Positions 34,692-43,272 of a DNA stretch of 64,000 bases are shown here, piece after piece. Source of the stretch: G963663525 sp963663525 (GTDB lineage: Bacteria; Myxococcota_A; SURF-8; G963663525). The stretch spans positions 930,001 to 994,000 of the forward strand of contig CAXXHC010000003.1 of the NCBI GenBank assembly GCA_963663525.2, read 5' to 3'. Under the pieces are notes generated by a model. That model saw only the letters and a list, made by a program, of their open reading frames with translations, was not told where the DNA came from and ran no database searches. Positions within the stretch are counted from its first letter, which is position 1. The number at the start of each line of letters is the position of its first letter. The translations under genes and the position numbers were made by a program.

Positions 34692-34751
34692 ACAGGGGAT
34701 TTTCAAGCACAATACATTATTAAACTGGCACTTAAAACCTAAGGCTTTTCG

Positions 34752-34838
34752 TCGCTCACCCTGAGTGATTTCGCGAAGCGAAATTGTATCGAAGGATCCC
34801 TCGATACGGCGACTTACGTCGCCTACTCGGGATGAGCG
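34752..34838. repeat. Dispersed 87-bp repeat, copy 2
   Basis: Outer arms GCTCACCCTGAGT and ACTCGGGATGAGC, inner palindrome TTTCGCGAAGCGAAAT, then TGTATCGAAGG...CCTCGATACGGCGACTTACGTCGCC. Related to copies at 22359 and 52829. Confidence 0.85.
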
Positions 34839-35042
34839 TAGATGATTTTACTCGGCAGGCATCTGGCATGTTTTAGGTGCCGGGTTAATATATTATCTCA
34901 CCCTTTGTTTCCAGGGTTTTCTATCGCTTAATTCAAATAGAAATCATTATAAAAGAAATCTTGACACTAAACAGGAATAGTGGTACCAGAATTATAGAAA
35001 TGGATTTTTCGCAAGGAGGCCGTCATCAGTACCCTGGTAAAA

Positions 35043-35501
35043 ATGTCCGAAGCGACGGCTTTGGCCATCCACGCCATGGCCTTTCTCGCCATGAATCGGG
35101 ATCAGACCATCAACGCCGCCCACCTGGCGCAAGCCTGCCACGCTTCCGAGGCGCACATGGTGAAAGTCTGCCAGCGGCTGGCGAAGGCGGGCTTCGTTAC
35201 GCCGCGAAGAGGGCCGGGCGGCGGATTTCGAATCGAGCGCGACCCGGAAGAGATTCGCCTCTTCGAAATCTACGCCGTGTTCGATGGCGATTTGAAAGTG
35301 AACCACTGCATGTTCGCCACCGGCTCATGCCGCCAGGGTAACATGCATCAATGTATTCTTGGATCGAAAATGGCCGAAATCAATCGGGAGATCACCCGCT
35401 ATTTCCAGGAAACCCGCCTGTCGGACATCGCCGCCAACTGCCATGCGAGGCAGATTGTCGATGAGCCCGTCAAGCCCGCCAAGCCACGCGGGAGGGAGTG
35501 A
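35043..35501 (+). CDS. Rrf2-family transcription regulator with three clustered Cys
   Basis: A winged-helix regulator of the Rrf2 family. The DNA-binding part (ALAIHAMAFLA, HLAQACHASEAHMVKVCQRLAKAGFV, RGPGGGFRI) is followed by three cysteines in CMFATGSCRQGNMHQC, the spacing expected for an Fe-S cluster as in NsrR/IscR. ATG 35043 is the first standard start and gives 152 residues, but the strong AAGGAGG at 35013-35019 points to an in-frame ATC at 35025, which would restore the family N-terminus (ISTLVKMSEAT). It is three bases upstream of the octahaem cytochrome gene and probably controls that operon in response to redox state, NO or iron-sulfur status. Confidence 0.9.
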   Translation: MSEATALAIHAMAFLAMNRDQTINAAHLAQACHASEAHMVKVCQRLAKAGFVTPRRGPGGGFRIERDPEEIRLFEIYAVFDGDLKVNHCMFATGSCRQGNMHQCILGSKMAEINREITRYFQETRLSDIAANCHARQIVDEPVKPAKPRGRE

Positions 35502-35504
35502 TTC

Positions 35505-36923
35505 ATGCAGAGATTCAAACAGCTTTGGATCGTCGCGGTGCTGCTGGTACTTGTCGCACTGACCTTTGCCGTGGAAAGAAACAGCACCGCAGGGGATGCG
35601 AAGACCGAACCGGCGTTCGAGAAAAAGCACCGGTCGCACCTCGATCATGCGGCGTTTTTTCACGAACCTTTCTCCTCGCCCCAGGCCGTCACCGATGCCT
35701 GCCTGGAATGCCATGAGGACGCCGCCGAGGGGCTGATGAAAACCGCCCACTGGAACTGGCTGGGGGACGAAGTAATGGTGCCGGGACATGACAAACCGAT
35801 GCGGATCGGCAAAAAGAACCTCATCAACAATTTCTGCATCGGCATTCAGGGCAACTGGCCTTCGTGCACACGCTGCCATCCGGGCTACGGCTGGAAGGAC
35901 GACACGTTCGATTTCAAAAAGGAATCGAACGTGGACTGCCTGGTCTGCCACGACTGGACCGGCGACTATCAGAAGGGCAAAGCCGGAATGCCCAAGGAAA
36001 ACGTAGACTTGCTGGCTGTGGCGAAGGGGGTGGGCTATCCCAAGCGTGAAAACTGCGGCACCTGCCACTTTTTCGGTGGCGGCGGGTTGGGCGTCAAGCA
36101 CGGCGACCTGGACAACAGCCTCGACTATCCCACCGAGGATGTGGACATCCACATGAGTCGCCACGGTTTCTTGTGCGTGGACTGCCACAAGACGGAAAAT
36201 CATGCGATTTCGGGCAAGTCCATCACCGTCAGCGTCGATCACAAGGGAGGTATCGGCTGCACGGACTGCCACCGGGAACCGCCTCACAAGGATCAGCGTA
36301 TCAACGACCATCTCGACGCCGTGGCCTGCCAGACCTGCCATATTCCCACGTTCGCCCGCAAGGTGCCGACCAAAATGGATTGGGATTGGAGCAAGGCGGG
36401 CGACGATGCGCGTCTCGACAACGTGCACGAATACCTGAAGATCAAAGGGGAATTCGTTTACGAACAGTCCGTCGAGCCCGAATACACCTGGTTCAACCTG
36501 ACTTCCAACCGCTACATCCTGGGCGATCCCATGGACCCGGACGGCGTGACCTCGATGAACACGCCGCGCGGCGACATCCACGACCCCACCGCGAAAATCT
36601 GGCCGTTCAAGGTACACCGGGGAAAACAACCGTACGACGCCGTAAACAAGTATTTCATTTCGCCGGTTACGGCTGGGGAAGGCGGATACTGGCGAGAATT
36701 CGACTGGGATCAAGCCATGCGTCTGGGAGCGGAACTGGGCGGGCTGGAGTACTCCGGGCAGTACGGGTTCGCGAAAACCGAAATGTACTGGCCGCTGTCC
36801 CACATGGTTGCGCCGAAGGAAGGAGCGTTGGGCTGCGCCGACTGCCACGGCGAAAAAGGCCGTATGGACTGGAAGGCGCTGGGCTACGGGGAAGATCCGG
36901 CCCGGACGGGAGGTCGTCGATGA
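35505..36923 (+). CDS. Octahaem cytochrome c of the tetrathionate reductase (OTR) family
   Basis: A 472-residue periplasmic protein with an N-terminal signal/anchor (WIVAVLLVLVALTFA) and eight CXXCH haem sites, at about residues 66, 121, 145, 184, 224, 252, 275 and 444. The long haem-free stretch between sites 7 and 8 and the residues around them fit the octahaem tetrathionate reductase family first described in Shewanella, which in vitro reduces tetrathionate and also nitrite/hydroxylamine. It is the first structural gene after the Rrf2 regulator and overlaps the membrane cytochrome gene by four bases (ATGA). True physiological substrate is inferred from the sulfur-transport neighbours. Confidence 0.9.
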   Translation: MQRFKQLWIVAVLLVLVALTFAVERNSTAGDAKTEPAFEKKHRSHLDHAAFFHEPFSSPQAVTDACLECHEDAAEGLMKTAHWNWLGDEVMVPGHDKPMRIGKKNLINNFCIGIQGNWPSCTRCHPGYGWKDDTFDFKKESNVDCLVCHDWTGDYQKGKAGMPKENVDLLAVAKGVGYPKRENCGTCHFFGGGGLGVKHGDLDNSLDYPTEDVDIHMSRHGFLCVDCHKTENHAISGKSITVSVDHKGGIGCTDCHREPPHKDQRINDHLDAVACQTCHIPTFARKVPTKMDWDWSKAGDDARLDNVHEYLKIKGEFVYEQSVEPEYTWFNLTSNRYILGDPMDPDGVTSMNTPRGDIHDPTAKIWPFKVHRGKQPYDAVNKYFISPVTAGEGGYWREFDWDQAMRLGAELGGLEYSGQYGFAKTEMYWPLSHMVAPKEGALGCADCHGEKGRMDWKALGYGEDPARTGGRR

Positions 36924-39163
36924 AAATCTTTCGTCTTTTCATAGGGTTATCGGTTACGCTGCTCTGGCTTTCCTCGGCCTGGGCCGAGCCCAATCGCATT
37001 CATCCGCTGTTTCCTTTGCTGGATGAAACGGGCGCGCTCGTGCGCGATTCCGGCGGGACGATCGATACGAAAACCACCTGCGGAGCCTGCCACGATACGG
37101 ATTTCATCCAGACCCACAACGACCACGTGGCCGACCACGTGCAGGCAAGCTGCATTCAATGCCACTTCGAAGGCGGCAAACTGGAATGGAACGCCGAATC
37201 CTTCGACGAACAAGGCCGCTTGCTTCGCGAAAAACTCCAACTGCATTCGCCGTTGCCGGAAAACTGCGGTGCCTGCCACGGTCTCGTGCGTATGGGAGAT
37301 AAACCTTTGACATTGCCGGACAATTTTTACACCACCGGCGCGAATCCCAATGACGATCCCTACAGCATGACCCGGCGGACGGGCTCGGTGATTTCCTCGC
37401 AGATGCTGGATTATTCGTATATGAACCTGGAAGGCAAGCAGAGCGCCGCCCATCCCTGGGATATTCACGCCGCCCGGATGGTCACCTGTACCGACTGCCA
37501 CCACGCGGCGAATCATCCGCAAAAGGGCGGCAAAAAAACGAACGATCTTGCACATTTGCGCAACGATCCCAGAAGTCTTTCACATGACAAGTACTTGCTC
37601 CGACCGGATCATCGTCTGGAGACCTCCACCTGCACCGACTGCCACGACCCCTTCGTCACGCACCACGACCTTCCGTACGTCGAGCGGCATATGGAGAAAC
37701 TGGCCTGCCAGAGTTGCCACGTCGCCGACCTGCGCGCCCCGGTGCTGCAAAGTGTGGATGCAACGCTGGTCGATGCCGAGGGACTGCCTCGGCGAACCTA
37801 TCGAAACGCGACACTGAAAGAGGGTGAAAACCCAAATGCCGGATATGTCACGGCTTTTCAGCCTTTCCTGCTGCCTTCGGCGAAAGACGAGGGCGTGCTC
37901 GCCCCATTCAATCTCGTGACCCATTGGACCTGGATCGACGAAGCCACCGGAGCCCCCGTACCTTTGAAAACACTCCGCGCGGCGCTGTGGACCGGTGCGA
38001 CACTCCACCCGGATTTGCGTGCAACGCTCGACGCGAACGGAGACGGGCAAATCGACGCCGACCGCCAGCCGCTGACCGACGCCACAGTGCGTCAGGTCAT
38101 TGAGAACCGCTTGAAATCGCTGGGGATTTCCAAGCCGTCGATTCGGGCGAGCCTCGAATCCCACGCCATCCACCACGGCGTGCAAGGACCGCCTCAGGTG
38201 AATCTTTCCTGCACCCAGTGCCACGGCAAGGATTCCCGGCTGACGCGCGACATCGATCTGTCTCCCGTTGTGACCGCCTCGGTGCTGCCCATCTTTCCCA
38301 AGGGAGGAGATTCGCACCCCACGGGGACGGTGGTCGAGAGGAAAGGCAAACTGACGCTCGAATACCCGGAAAACCTCGCCGGATACTACCTTCTTGGACG
38401 CGACCGCGCCGCCTGGAGCGATTCGCTGGGTTTCCTGTTTTTCCTGCTCACGGTGCTGGGAGTCATGGGACACGGCGGGCTGCGAGTCTACGCCAGCCGC
38501 AAATACCCGACTACGCACGTGGAGACGGAAAAAGTCTATATTTACACGGCGTACGAGCGCTTATGGCACTGGCTGATGGCGGCGAGTATCCTGCTGCTCG
38601 TGCTGACGGGCTTCGAGATTCATTACCTGGGCGCGTTCACCCTGTTTGGGTTTTCCAACGCGGTATTCGTTCACAATTTCGTGGCTGTGGTGCTGATCGC
38701 CAACGCCTTCTTGTCGCTGTTCTATCACCTGGCGACGACCCACATCCGGCAGTTCATTCCCAAGCGCGAGAACTTCATTCAAGATACGCTGGCGCAGGCC
38801 CGTTATTACATGCAGGGGATTTTCGTCGGCGCGCCGCATCCTACGGAAAAAACGCCCGAGCGCAAGCTCAATCCTCTACAACAAATGACTTACATGATGC
38901 TGCTCAACGTGCTGTTTCCGTTCCAGGTGATTACCGGCATCGTGATCTGGGGTATTTCCCGCTGGCCTGCGTTGGCCGAAAGCATCGGCGGACTGAGCTA
39001 TGTGACGCCGTTGCACAACCTGGGATCGTGGCTGCTGCTGTCCTTCGTGGTGGCTCACGTTTATCTGACCACCACCGGCCACACGATTTTTTCCAACATT
39101 CACGCGATGATCGACGGCTACGACGAACTCGAAGCCGGTGCGGCTCGCGAAGCACGGAGGTAG
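36920..39163 (+). CDS. Heptahaem cytochrome c fused to cytochrome b561-type membrane domain
   Basis: A 747-residue fusion. After a signal peptide (cut near SSAWA-EP), seven CXXCH sites lie at about 54, 78, 116, 190, 238, 263 and 431. Between sites 6 and 7 an EF-hand-like loop DANGDGQIDADR (371-382) could bind calcium. From about 460 the chain becomes a membrane domain with a first helix (LGFLFFLLTVLGVMG) and four further helices holding the His ligands of a b-type cytochrome (AYERLWHWLMAASILL, AVFVHNFVAVVLI, VTPLHNLGSWLLL, VVAHVYLTTTGH), like hydrogenase/formate-dehydrogenase gamma subunits. Role: oxidise quinol and pass electrons to the octahaem reductase. ATG overlaps the upstream stop. Confidence 0.88.
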   Translation: MKIFRLFIGLSVTLLWLSSAWAEPNRIHPLFPLLDETGALVRDSGGTIDTKTTCGACHDTDFIQTHNDHVADHVQASCIQCHFEGGKLEWNAESFDEQGRLLREKLQLHSPLPENCGACHGLVRMGDKPLTLPDNFYTTGANPNDDPYSMTRRTGSVISSQMLDYSYMNLEGKQSAAHPWDIHAARMVTCTDCHHAANHPQKGGKKTNDLAHLRNDPRSLSHDKYLLRPDHRLETSTCTDCHDPFVTHHDLPYVERHMEKLACQSCHVADLRAPVLQSVDATLVDAEGLPRRTYRNATLKEGENPNAGYVTAFQPFLLPSAKDEGVLAPFNLVTHWTWIDEATGAPVPLKTLRAALWTGATLHPDLRATLDANGDGQIDADRQPLTDATVRQVIENRLKSLGISKPSIRASLESHAIHHGVQGPPQVNLSCTQCHGKDSRLTRDIDLSPVVTASVLPIFPKGGDSHPTGTVVERKGKLTLEYPENLAGYYLLGRDRAAWSDSLGFLFFLLTVLGVMGHGGLRVYASRKYPTTHVETEKVYIYTAYERLWHWLMAASILLLVLTGFEIHYLGAFTLFGFSNAVFVHNFVAVVLIANAFLSLFYHLATTHIRQFIPKRENFIQDTLAQARYYMQGIFVGAPHPTEKTPERKLNPLQQMTYMMLLNVLFPFQVITGIVIWGISRWPALAESIGGLSYVTPLHNLGSWLLLSFVVAHVYLTTTGHTIFSNIHAMIDGYDELEAGAAREARR

Positions 39164-39165
39164 CC

Positions 39166-39690
39166 ATGTCTGCATCCAAACCGGAGAGAGCCTATATCAA
39201 TCCCTACGTGGGAGGAGCCATTTTAGGTGTCGTGTTGTTTCTCGCCTTTTTCATCACGGGCGGGGGCCTGGGCGCGTCGGGCGCGGTGCACCGCGTACAG
39301 AGTTTCGTGGTGGATACCGTCGCCCCGGATCACGTGGACCGCGTGGCCTATCTCGCCAAAACCGCCGGGGGTGAGAAAAACCCGCTCGATGACTCCAGCG
39401 TGGCGATGCTGCTGGGTACCTTCGTCGGAGGCGCGTTGTCGGGATTGTTCAACCGGCGCTTCAAGGTCGAGTTGCGCAAAGGACCGCGCGCCAAAAACGG
39501 CACACGGCTGGTGCTGGCCTTCCTGGGAGGAGCGATCATGGGCTACGGAGCCCGATTCGCACGAGGATGCACGTCGGGACAGGCATTGAGCGGCGGCGCG
39601 GTGCTGAGCGTCGGCAGCTTCGCCTTCATGTTCTCGATTTTCGGCGCCGGGTACGCTTTGGCCTGGTTCGTCCGTAAACAGTGGACCTGA
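39166..39690 (+). CDS. YeeE/YedE-type sulfur-compound transporter, small subunit
   Basis: A 174-residue membrane protein of the YeeE/YedE (DUF395) family, whose members include the thiosulfate transporter TsuA. Helices lie at about 15-35, 80-98, 116-133 and 145-168. The conserved cysteine motif is ARGCTSGQALSGGAVLS (C135); such cysteines relay thiosulfate through the membrane. CGGAGG lies in the end of the previous gene, five bases before ATG 39166. It is half-size, and the next gene supplies the second half. Confidence 0.85.
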   Translation: MSASKPERAYINPYVGGAILGVVLFLAFFITGGGLGASGAVHRVQSFVVDTVAPDHVDRVAYLAKTAGGEKNPLDDSSVAMLLGTFVGGALSGLFNRRFKVELRKGPRAKNGTRLVLAFLGGAIMGYGARFARGCTSGQALSGGAVLSVGSFAFMFSIFGAGYALAWFVRKQWT

Positions 39691-39706
39691 GCGAGGGAGG
39701 TATACC

Positions 39707-41038
39707 ATGGCTCCTTTCGATGTAAGCGTCTGGTCTTCCTGGGTTAGCTACCTTGTATTCTTCCTGATCGGCCTCGGTTTCGGGGCGACGCTGGAGATGT
39801 CCGGCTTCGGCGACTCCCGACGTCTGGCGGCGCAGTTCTATCTCAGAGATATGACGGTGCTCAAGGTGATGTTCACCGGCATCATCACCGCCGGAACGCT
39901 GATTTTCCTCTCCACCGCGATGGGCTGGCTTGAATTCGATCGAGTCTGGGTCAACCACACCTACCTGTTTCCGGGTATCGTCGGCGGATTGATTATGGGT
40001 GTGGGTTTCATCATCGGCGGATTTTGTCCGGGAACGTCCATCGTCGCCACCTCCACGCTTAAAATCGATGGCGCGGTGTTCGCCTTCGGCGTCGGCTTCG
40101 GCATCTTCCTGTTCAGCGAAACCGTCCATCTTTTCGAGGACTTCTGGACGAGCAGCTACATGGGCCGTTTCACGATCGGTGACTGGCTGGGTGTGGATGC
40201 CGGAGTGGCGCTGGTGCTCGTGGTGCTGATGGCGCTCGTCATGTTCTACGGTGGGGAAATCGCCGAAAGATTCTTCGGTCAAAACATCCCCTGGAAAAAC
40301 ATCCGCCTGCTGCCGTCGAGCACGCCTAAAATCGCCGCCGCGTCCGCGTTGGTCGTGGTGGCGCTGATCGTCGCCGGGATGGGACAACCCACCCTGGCGG
40401 ATCGCTGGAAGCGTGTGGCGAAGAAAGCCGAAAAGCAGCTTGCCGAGCGGTCGGTGTACGTGCATCCGGGCGAAGTGGTCGAACTCTCCTCCAACGCCTC
40501 CATGTACGTTACCGTTTTAGACATCCGTAACGAGTCGGATTTCAACCTCTTTCACATCATGAGTGCGCGTCGCGTCGATCTCGAACGGACCGCCGACCCG
40601 GAATTCCTGCGCTCGTTGACCAAACTACCGGACAACAACGTCACCTTCGTAATCTCCAACGGCGAGAAAAACGCCACCGCCGCATGGAAAAACTTCGTCG
40701 CTTTCGGGTTGGCCAACACGTACATCGTCGAAGGCGGCTACAATAAGTGGTTGGAGGTCTACCCCCCGGACGAATGCGTCACCAGCAAGCGCGAAAAACG
40801 CCCGGGCGACACCGAGGAAAGCCTGCAATATGCCTTCTTGCAGGCGGTCGGCGCACGCGACTACGCCGCCCATCCGAGTTGCGCCTGCAAGGAGTATCCG
40901 ACGGACTGCTTCCTGGCCTCCCATCCCGAACTTCCGCAACGACCGACGATTCGCCACAATCCTCACGTGCCGAAGATCGAATACGAGCGCAAGGTGAAAA
41001 TCAAGGCCAAGAAGAAAATCAGCGGGGGATGTGGCTGA
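39707..41038 (+). CDS. YeeE/YedE transporter half fused to a Cys-less rhodanese domain
   Basis: A 443-residue fusion. Residues 1-185 form the second YeeE/YedE half, with the Cys motif GGFCPGTSIVATSTLKIDG (C107). A further helix (207-225) leads to a rhodanese-like domain (about 245-355): VTVLDIRNESDFNLFHI, then FVISNGEKNATAAWKNFVAFGLANTYIVEGGYNKWLEV. The active-site loop begins with Ser317 where rhodaneses carry the persulfide Cys, so it cannot act as a normal sulfurtransferase. The tail has three Cys in SCACKEYPTDC and ends KISGGCG. It is the last gene of the sulfur operon, followed by a terminator. Confidence 0.85.
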   Translation: MAPFDVSVWSSWVSYLVFFLIGLGFGATLEMSGFGDSRRLAAQFYLRDMTVLKVMFTGIITAGTLIFLSTAMGWLEFDRVWVNHTYLFPGIVGGLIMGVGFIIGGFCPGTSIVATSTLKIDGAVFAFGVGFGIFLFSETVHLFEDFWTSSYMGRFTIGDWLGVDAGVALVLVVLMALVMFYGGEIAERFFGQNIPWKNIRLLPSSTPKIAAASALVVVALIVAGMGQPTLADRWKRVAKKAEKQLAERSVYVHPGEVVELSSNASMYVTVLDIRNESDFNLFHIMSARRVDLERTADPEFLRSLTKLPDNNVTFVISNGEKNATAAWKNFVAFGLANTYIVEGGYNKWLEVYPPDECVTSKREKRPGDTEESLQYAFLQAVGARDYAAHPSCACKEYPTDCFLASHPELPQRPTIRHNPHVPKIEYERKVKIKAKKKISGGCG

Positions 41039-41069
41039 GAAAAGGTTTCCCGTTTATTGGAAATGTCTG

Positions 41070-41097
41070 GTCGGGTGATTCGTCACCCGACTTTTTT
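41070..41097 (+). terminator. Intrinsic terminator of the sulfur operon
   Basis: A 9-bp stem GTCGGGTGA/TCACCCGAC with a TTCG tetraloop (41079-41082) and six Ts. The stem is also a member of the GTCGGG palindrome family, so a mobile palindrome may have been recruited as terminator. Confidence 0.92.
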
Positions 41098-41109
41098 ATG
41101 GGAAAAAGC

Positions 41110-41154
41110 AACTTATCTAATGCTGATAAATAGCCCGTTTCATGTAGATAAGTT
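41110..41154 (-). terminator. Possible terminator of the Cys-rich lipoprotein gene
   Basis: Minus-strand AACTTATCTA (at 41145-41154) and TAGATAAGTT (41110-41119) form a 10-bp AU-rich stem with a 25-base loop, then GCTTTTT. The low GC content makes it a weak candidate. The stem overlaps the stop codon of the lipoprotein gene. Confidence 0.35.
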
Positions 41155-41767
41155 ACGGAGTTTCCTCGGTTTCTCCGTCTTCTTCGTCCATTTCAACCGC
41201 TTCTGACGTTTCCTCGTCTCCGTCGGTTTCCGTTTCCGTCTGTTCGCACAGGTTGGTGCTCGATGGGCACTCCCAGCCCGCTCCGAAGGCGGCGACGCAA
41301 TCGTCGTCCGAGTTGCAACGGTACTCGGCCAACGGGTCGTCCACCTCGCAAATGCCCAACATCGTGTTGCAGACGTAGGACGAGCCGAACAGTTCCACGC
41401 ATTCTATGTCGCTCAGGCACGAGTTCGTGACCGAAGATTCGTCCCCGTCTCCGCCGGAGAGCGCCACGCAGATTTCCCCGTTGGCGCAGGATAAATCGTC
41501 GTAACAGGTGCCGTTGGCGAAGCAGGCGCAGCCTTCGTAACCTACGATGCAAGCTTCCTCTTCTTCGATTTCGTCGTCTGTGTCACCTTGCTTCGAAACG
41601 CATAGACCCTCGACGCATTCGAGGCCGTAATAACAGGACTGACTTTCGTAACACTTGCAACCTTCACGCCCCGTAATGCAGCTTCCACCGCTTTCCTGCT
41701 GTACGCAGGCGAAGGCGACAAGGCAAATCGGGATCAACATCCACATCTCGCTTACAAATCGACGCAT
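41153..41767 (-). CDS. Cys-rich lipoprotein
   Basis: A 204-residue secreted lipoprotein with lipobox LVAFAC. Two related modules GREGCKCYESQSCYYGLECVEGLCV and GYEGCACFANGTCYDDLSCANGEICV are separated by an acidic stretch (DTDDEIEEEEAC). A further 60-residue module (CLSDIECVELFGSSYVCNT ... DDPLAEYRCNSDDDC) is clearly related to the N-terminal module of the neighbouring lipoprotein at 41866-43272. The C-terminus is nearly all Glu, Asp and Thr. ATG 41767 was chosen because the signal peptide begins there and GGAGG precedes it. Probably on the cell surface; function unknown. Confidence 0.8.
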   Translation of the reverse strand: MRRFVSEMWMLIPICLVAFACVQQESGGSCITGREGCKCYESQSCYYGLECVEGLCVSKQGDTDDEIEEEEACIVGYEGCACFANGTCYDDLSCANGEICVALSGGDGDESSVTNSCLSDIECVELFGSSYVCNTMLGICEVDDPLAEYRCNSDDDCVAAFGAGWECPSSTNLCEQTETETDGDEETSEAVEMDEEDGETEETP

Positions 41768-41865
41768 CTTCCTTCCCGTTCCTCCCCACGATCCCATTTC
41801 GCCCCACGAAAAATGGCCGAACGCGATTGCGCCCGGCCATGATGGTTTCAAGTCCGGACGACTCG

Positions 41866-43272
41866 TCAATCGCCCTCGTTAATCACCAGCCGGAAATCGA
41901 TCATGTCGAAGTCTTCGCCGGTATTGTTGACCGTTTTCAGCTTCCACAGCCCAGTGGTCCAGTTGCCTTCTACCTGGCTCGTAAAGTCGTGGCTGACGCT
42001 TGCCGAACCATCGTTCGGAATGTTGATGATCGTGTCGTCGGGCATGGTCAACGTGAACTGCACCTGGCTCCGGCGACTGTCGGATGTCGCCCAACTGTAG
42101 GAGAACTCCGCCTTGTCGATACGACGGATCTGGTTCATCCACCAGGAGAATTCCTTGGTGCCGGCGGATGCGGAGGGACCGCGTTTTTGATACGTGTCCT
42201 GCTCGGAGAACATCCACTCCTGGTCGGAGTAGTCTTCCTCCAGTTTGAAATCGAGGCAGAGCTTGCTCAATGTACTTCCCGCAAACGGAATGTACTCGGT
42301 GTCGGTAATCGCGATTTTCCAGGTTCCAAGCGCGTTTTCTTCGAGGAAGTTCATCATCTGCCAGGGGGCAGGCACGTCGGATTCCCGGCCTTCGTTCCAC
42401 AGATTGACCGTAGTTCCCGAAGGCGAGGTCAGGTTGATGATCTTGTCCTGAAAGTCGCCTTCCAGCTGGCCGCTCATCGAAATGATGAAGTTGACGATGA
42501 ACACCGGGTCTTCCATATCCACTTGCACGTCGATTTCGATGAAACCGTCCTGATTGGTCCAGGTGTTGTGATCGGGAATCGCGATGGAACCGGTGTTGGT
42601 GGGGCAATAGGTGCGGTCGGTGAAATTGTAAGGCAGGCATTCGGTGCCGACTTCCTCGTACCCTTCATCGCACTCGCAAATAACACCCGTAGTTGAAGGC
42701 CGACACACCGTGCGGTGGATGCCTACGCAGGGATTGGGTTCACACATCTCGGTATCGTCGAGCACGCAGATGTTTTCGATCATGAGGTAGCCCGAATCGC
42801 ACTCGCAGATAATCGACCCGCCGATGTCGCGGCAGATCGTTTGATGTTCCTGGGTGCAGGGATTGGGGTTGCAGGGGCTGTCCGGGTTGTATTCAATCGC
42901 TTCATCACGTTCCCGCTGCTCGTAGATGTCGCCGTCGTCGTCCAGGTCGGCGTCACCGTCGCTGGAATCACTCGAAGGAGTTCCTTCCTGGCAACGTTGG
43001 AGCGTCATGTTGCAGTACCAGTGTTCCTCGAAGTTGGTCTGGCAGGTTGCATCGTCCGTGCAGCGGTACTCGGCCCAGGGATCGTCCTTCTGACAAACGC
43101 CGTTGAGTGTGTTGCAGACGTAGCCTTCGCCCATCCATTCCACACATTGGGCATTGGAACTGCACAATTGATCGTTCCCGCCGGAATCGCTCTCCCCGCA
43201 ACCCGCGAGGCTGAAAAAGCCCAACGAAACCAGCAGTATCAGCATTGATGTCAAAACATGTTTCCCGGCCAT
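41866..43272 (-). CDS. Lipoprotein with Cys-rich, EGF-like and P-domain modules
   Basis: A 468-residue lipoprotein (lipobox SLAGCGE). In order: a Cys-rich module (CSSNAQCVEWMGEGYVCNT ... DDPWAEYRCTDDATC), an acidic linker, two EGF-like domains (PCNPNPCTQEHQTICRDIGG...CECDSGY and CEPNPCVGIHRTVCRPSTTG...CECDEGY), and two beta-sandwiches resembling proprotein-convertase P-domains (IDVQVDMEDPVFIVNFIISMSGQLEGDF ... LGTWKIAITDTE, and the C-terminal WTTGLWKLKTVNNTGEDFDMIDFRLVI). ATG 43272 was chosen for its GAGGAG and for the signal peptide. Domains suggest protein binding outside the cell. Confidence 0.85.
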   Translation of the reverse strand: MAGKHVLTSMLILLVSLGFFSLAGCGESDSGGNDQLCSSNAQCVEWMGEGYVCNTLNGVCQKDDPWAEYRCTDDATCQTNFEEHWYCNMTLQRCQEGTPSSDSSDGDADLDDDGDIYEQRERDEAIEYNPDSPCNPNPCTQEHQTICRDIGGSIICECDSGYLMIENICVLDDTEMCEPNPCVGIHRTVCRPSTTGVICECDEGYEEVGTECLPYNFTDRTYCPTNTGSIAIPDHNTWTNQDGFIEIDVQVDMEDPVFIVNFIISMSGQLEGDFQDKIINLTSPSGTTVNLWNEGRESDVPAPWQMMNFLEENALGTWKIAITDTEYIPFAGSTLSKLCLDFKLEEDYSDQEWMFSEQDTYQKRGPSASAGTKEFSWWMNQIRRIDKAEFSYSWATSDSRRSQVQFTLTMPDDTIINIPNDGSASVSHDFTSQVEGNWTTGLWKLKTVNNTGEDFDMIDFRLVINEGD

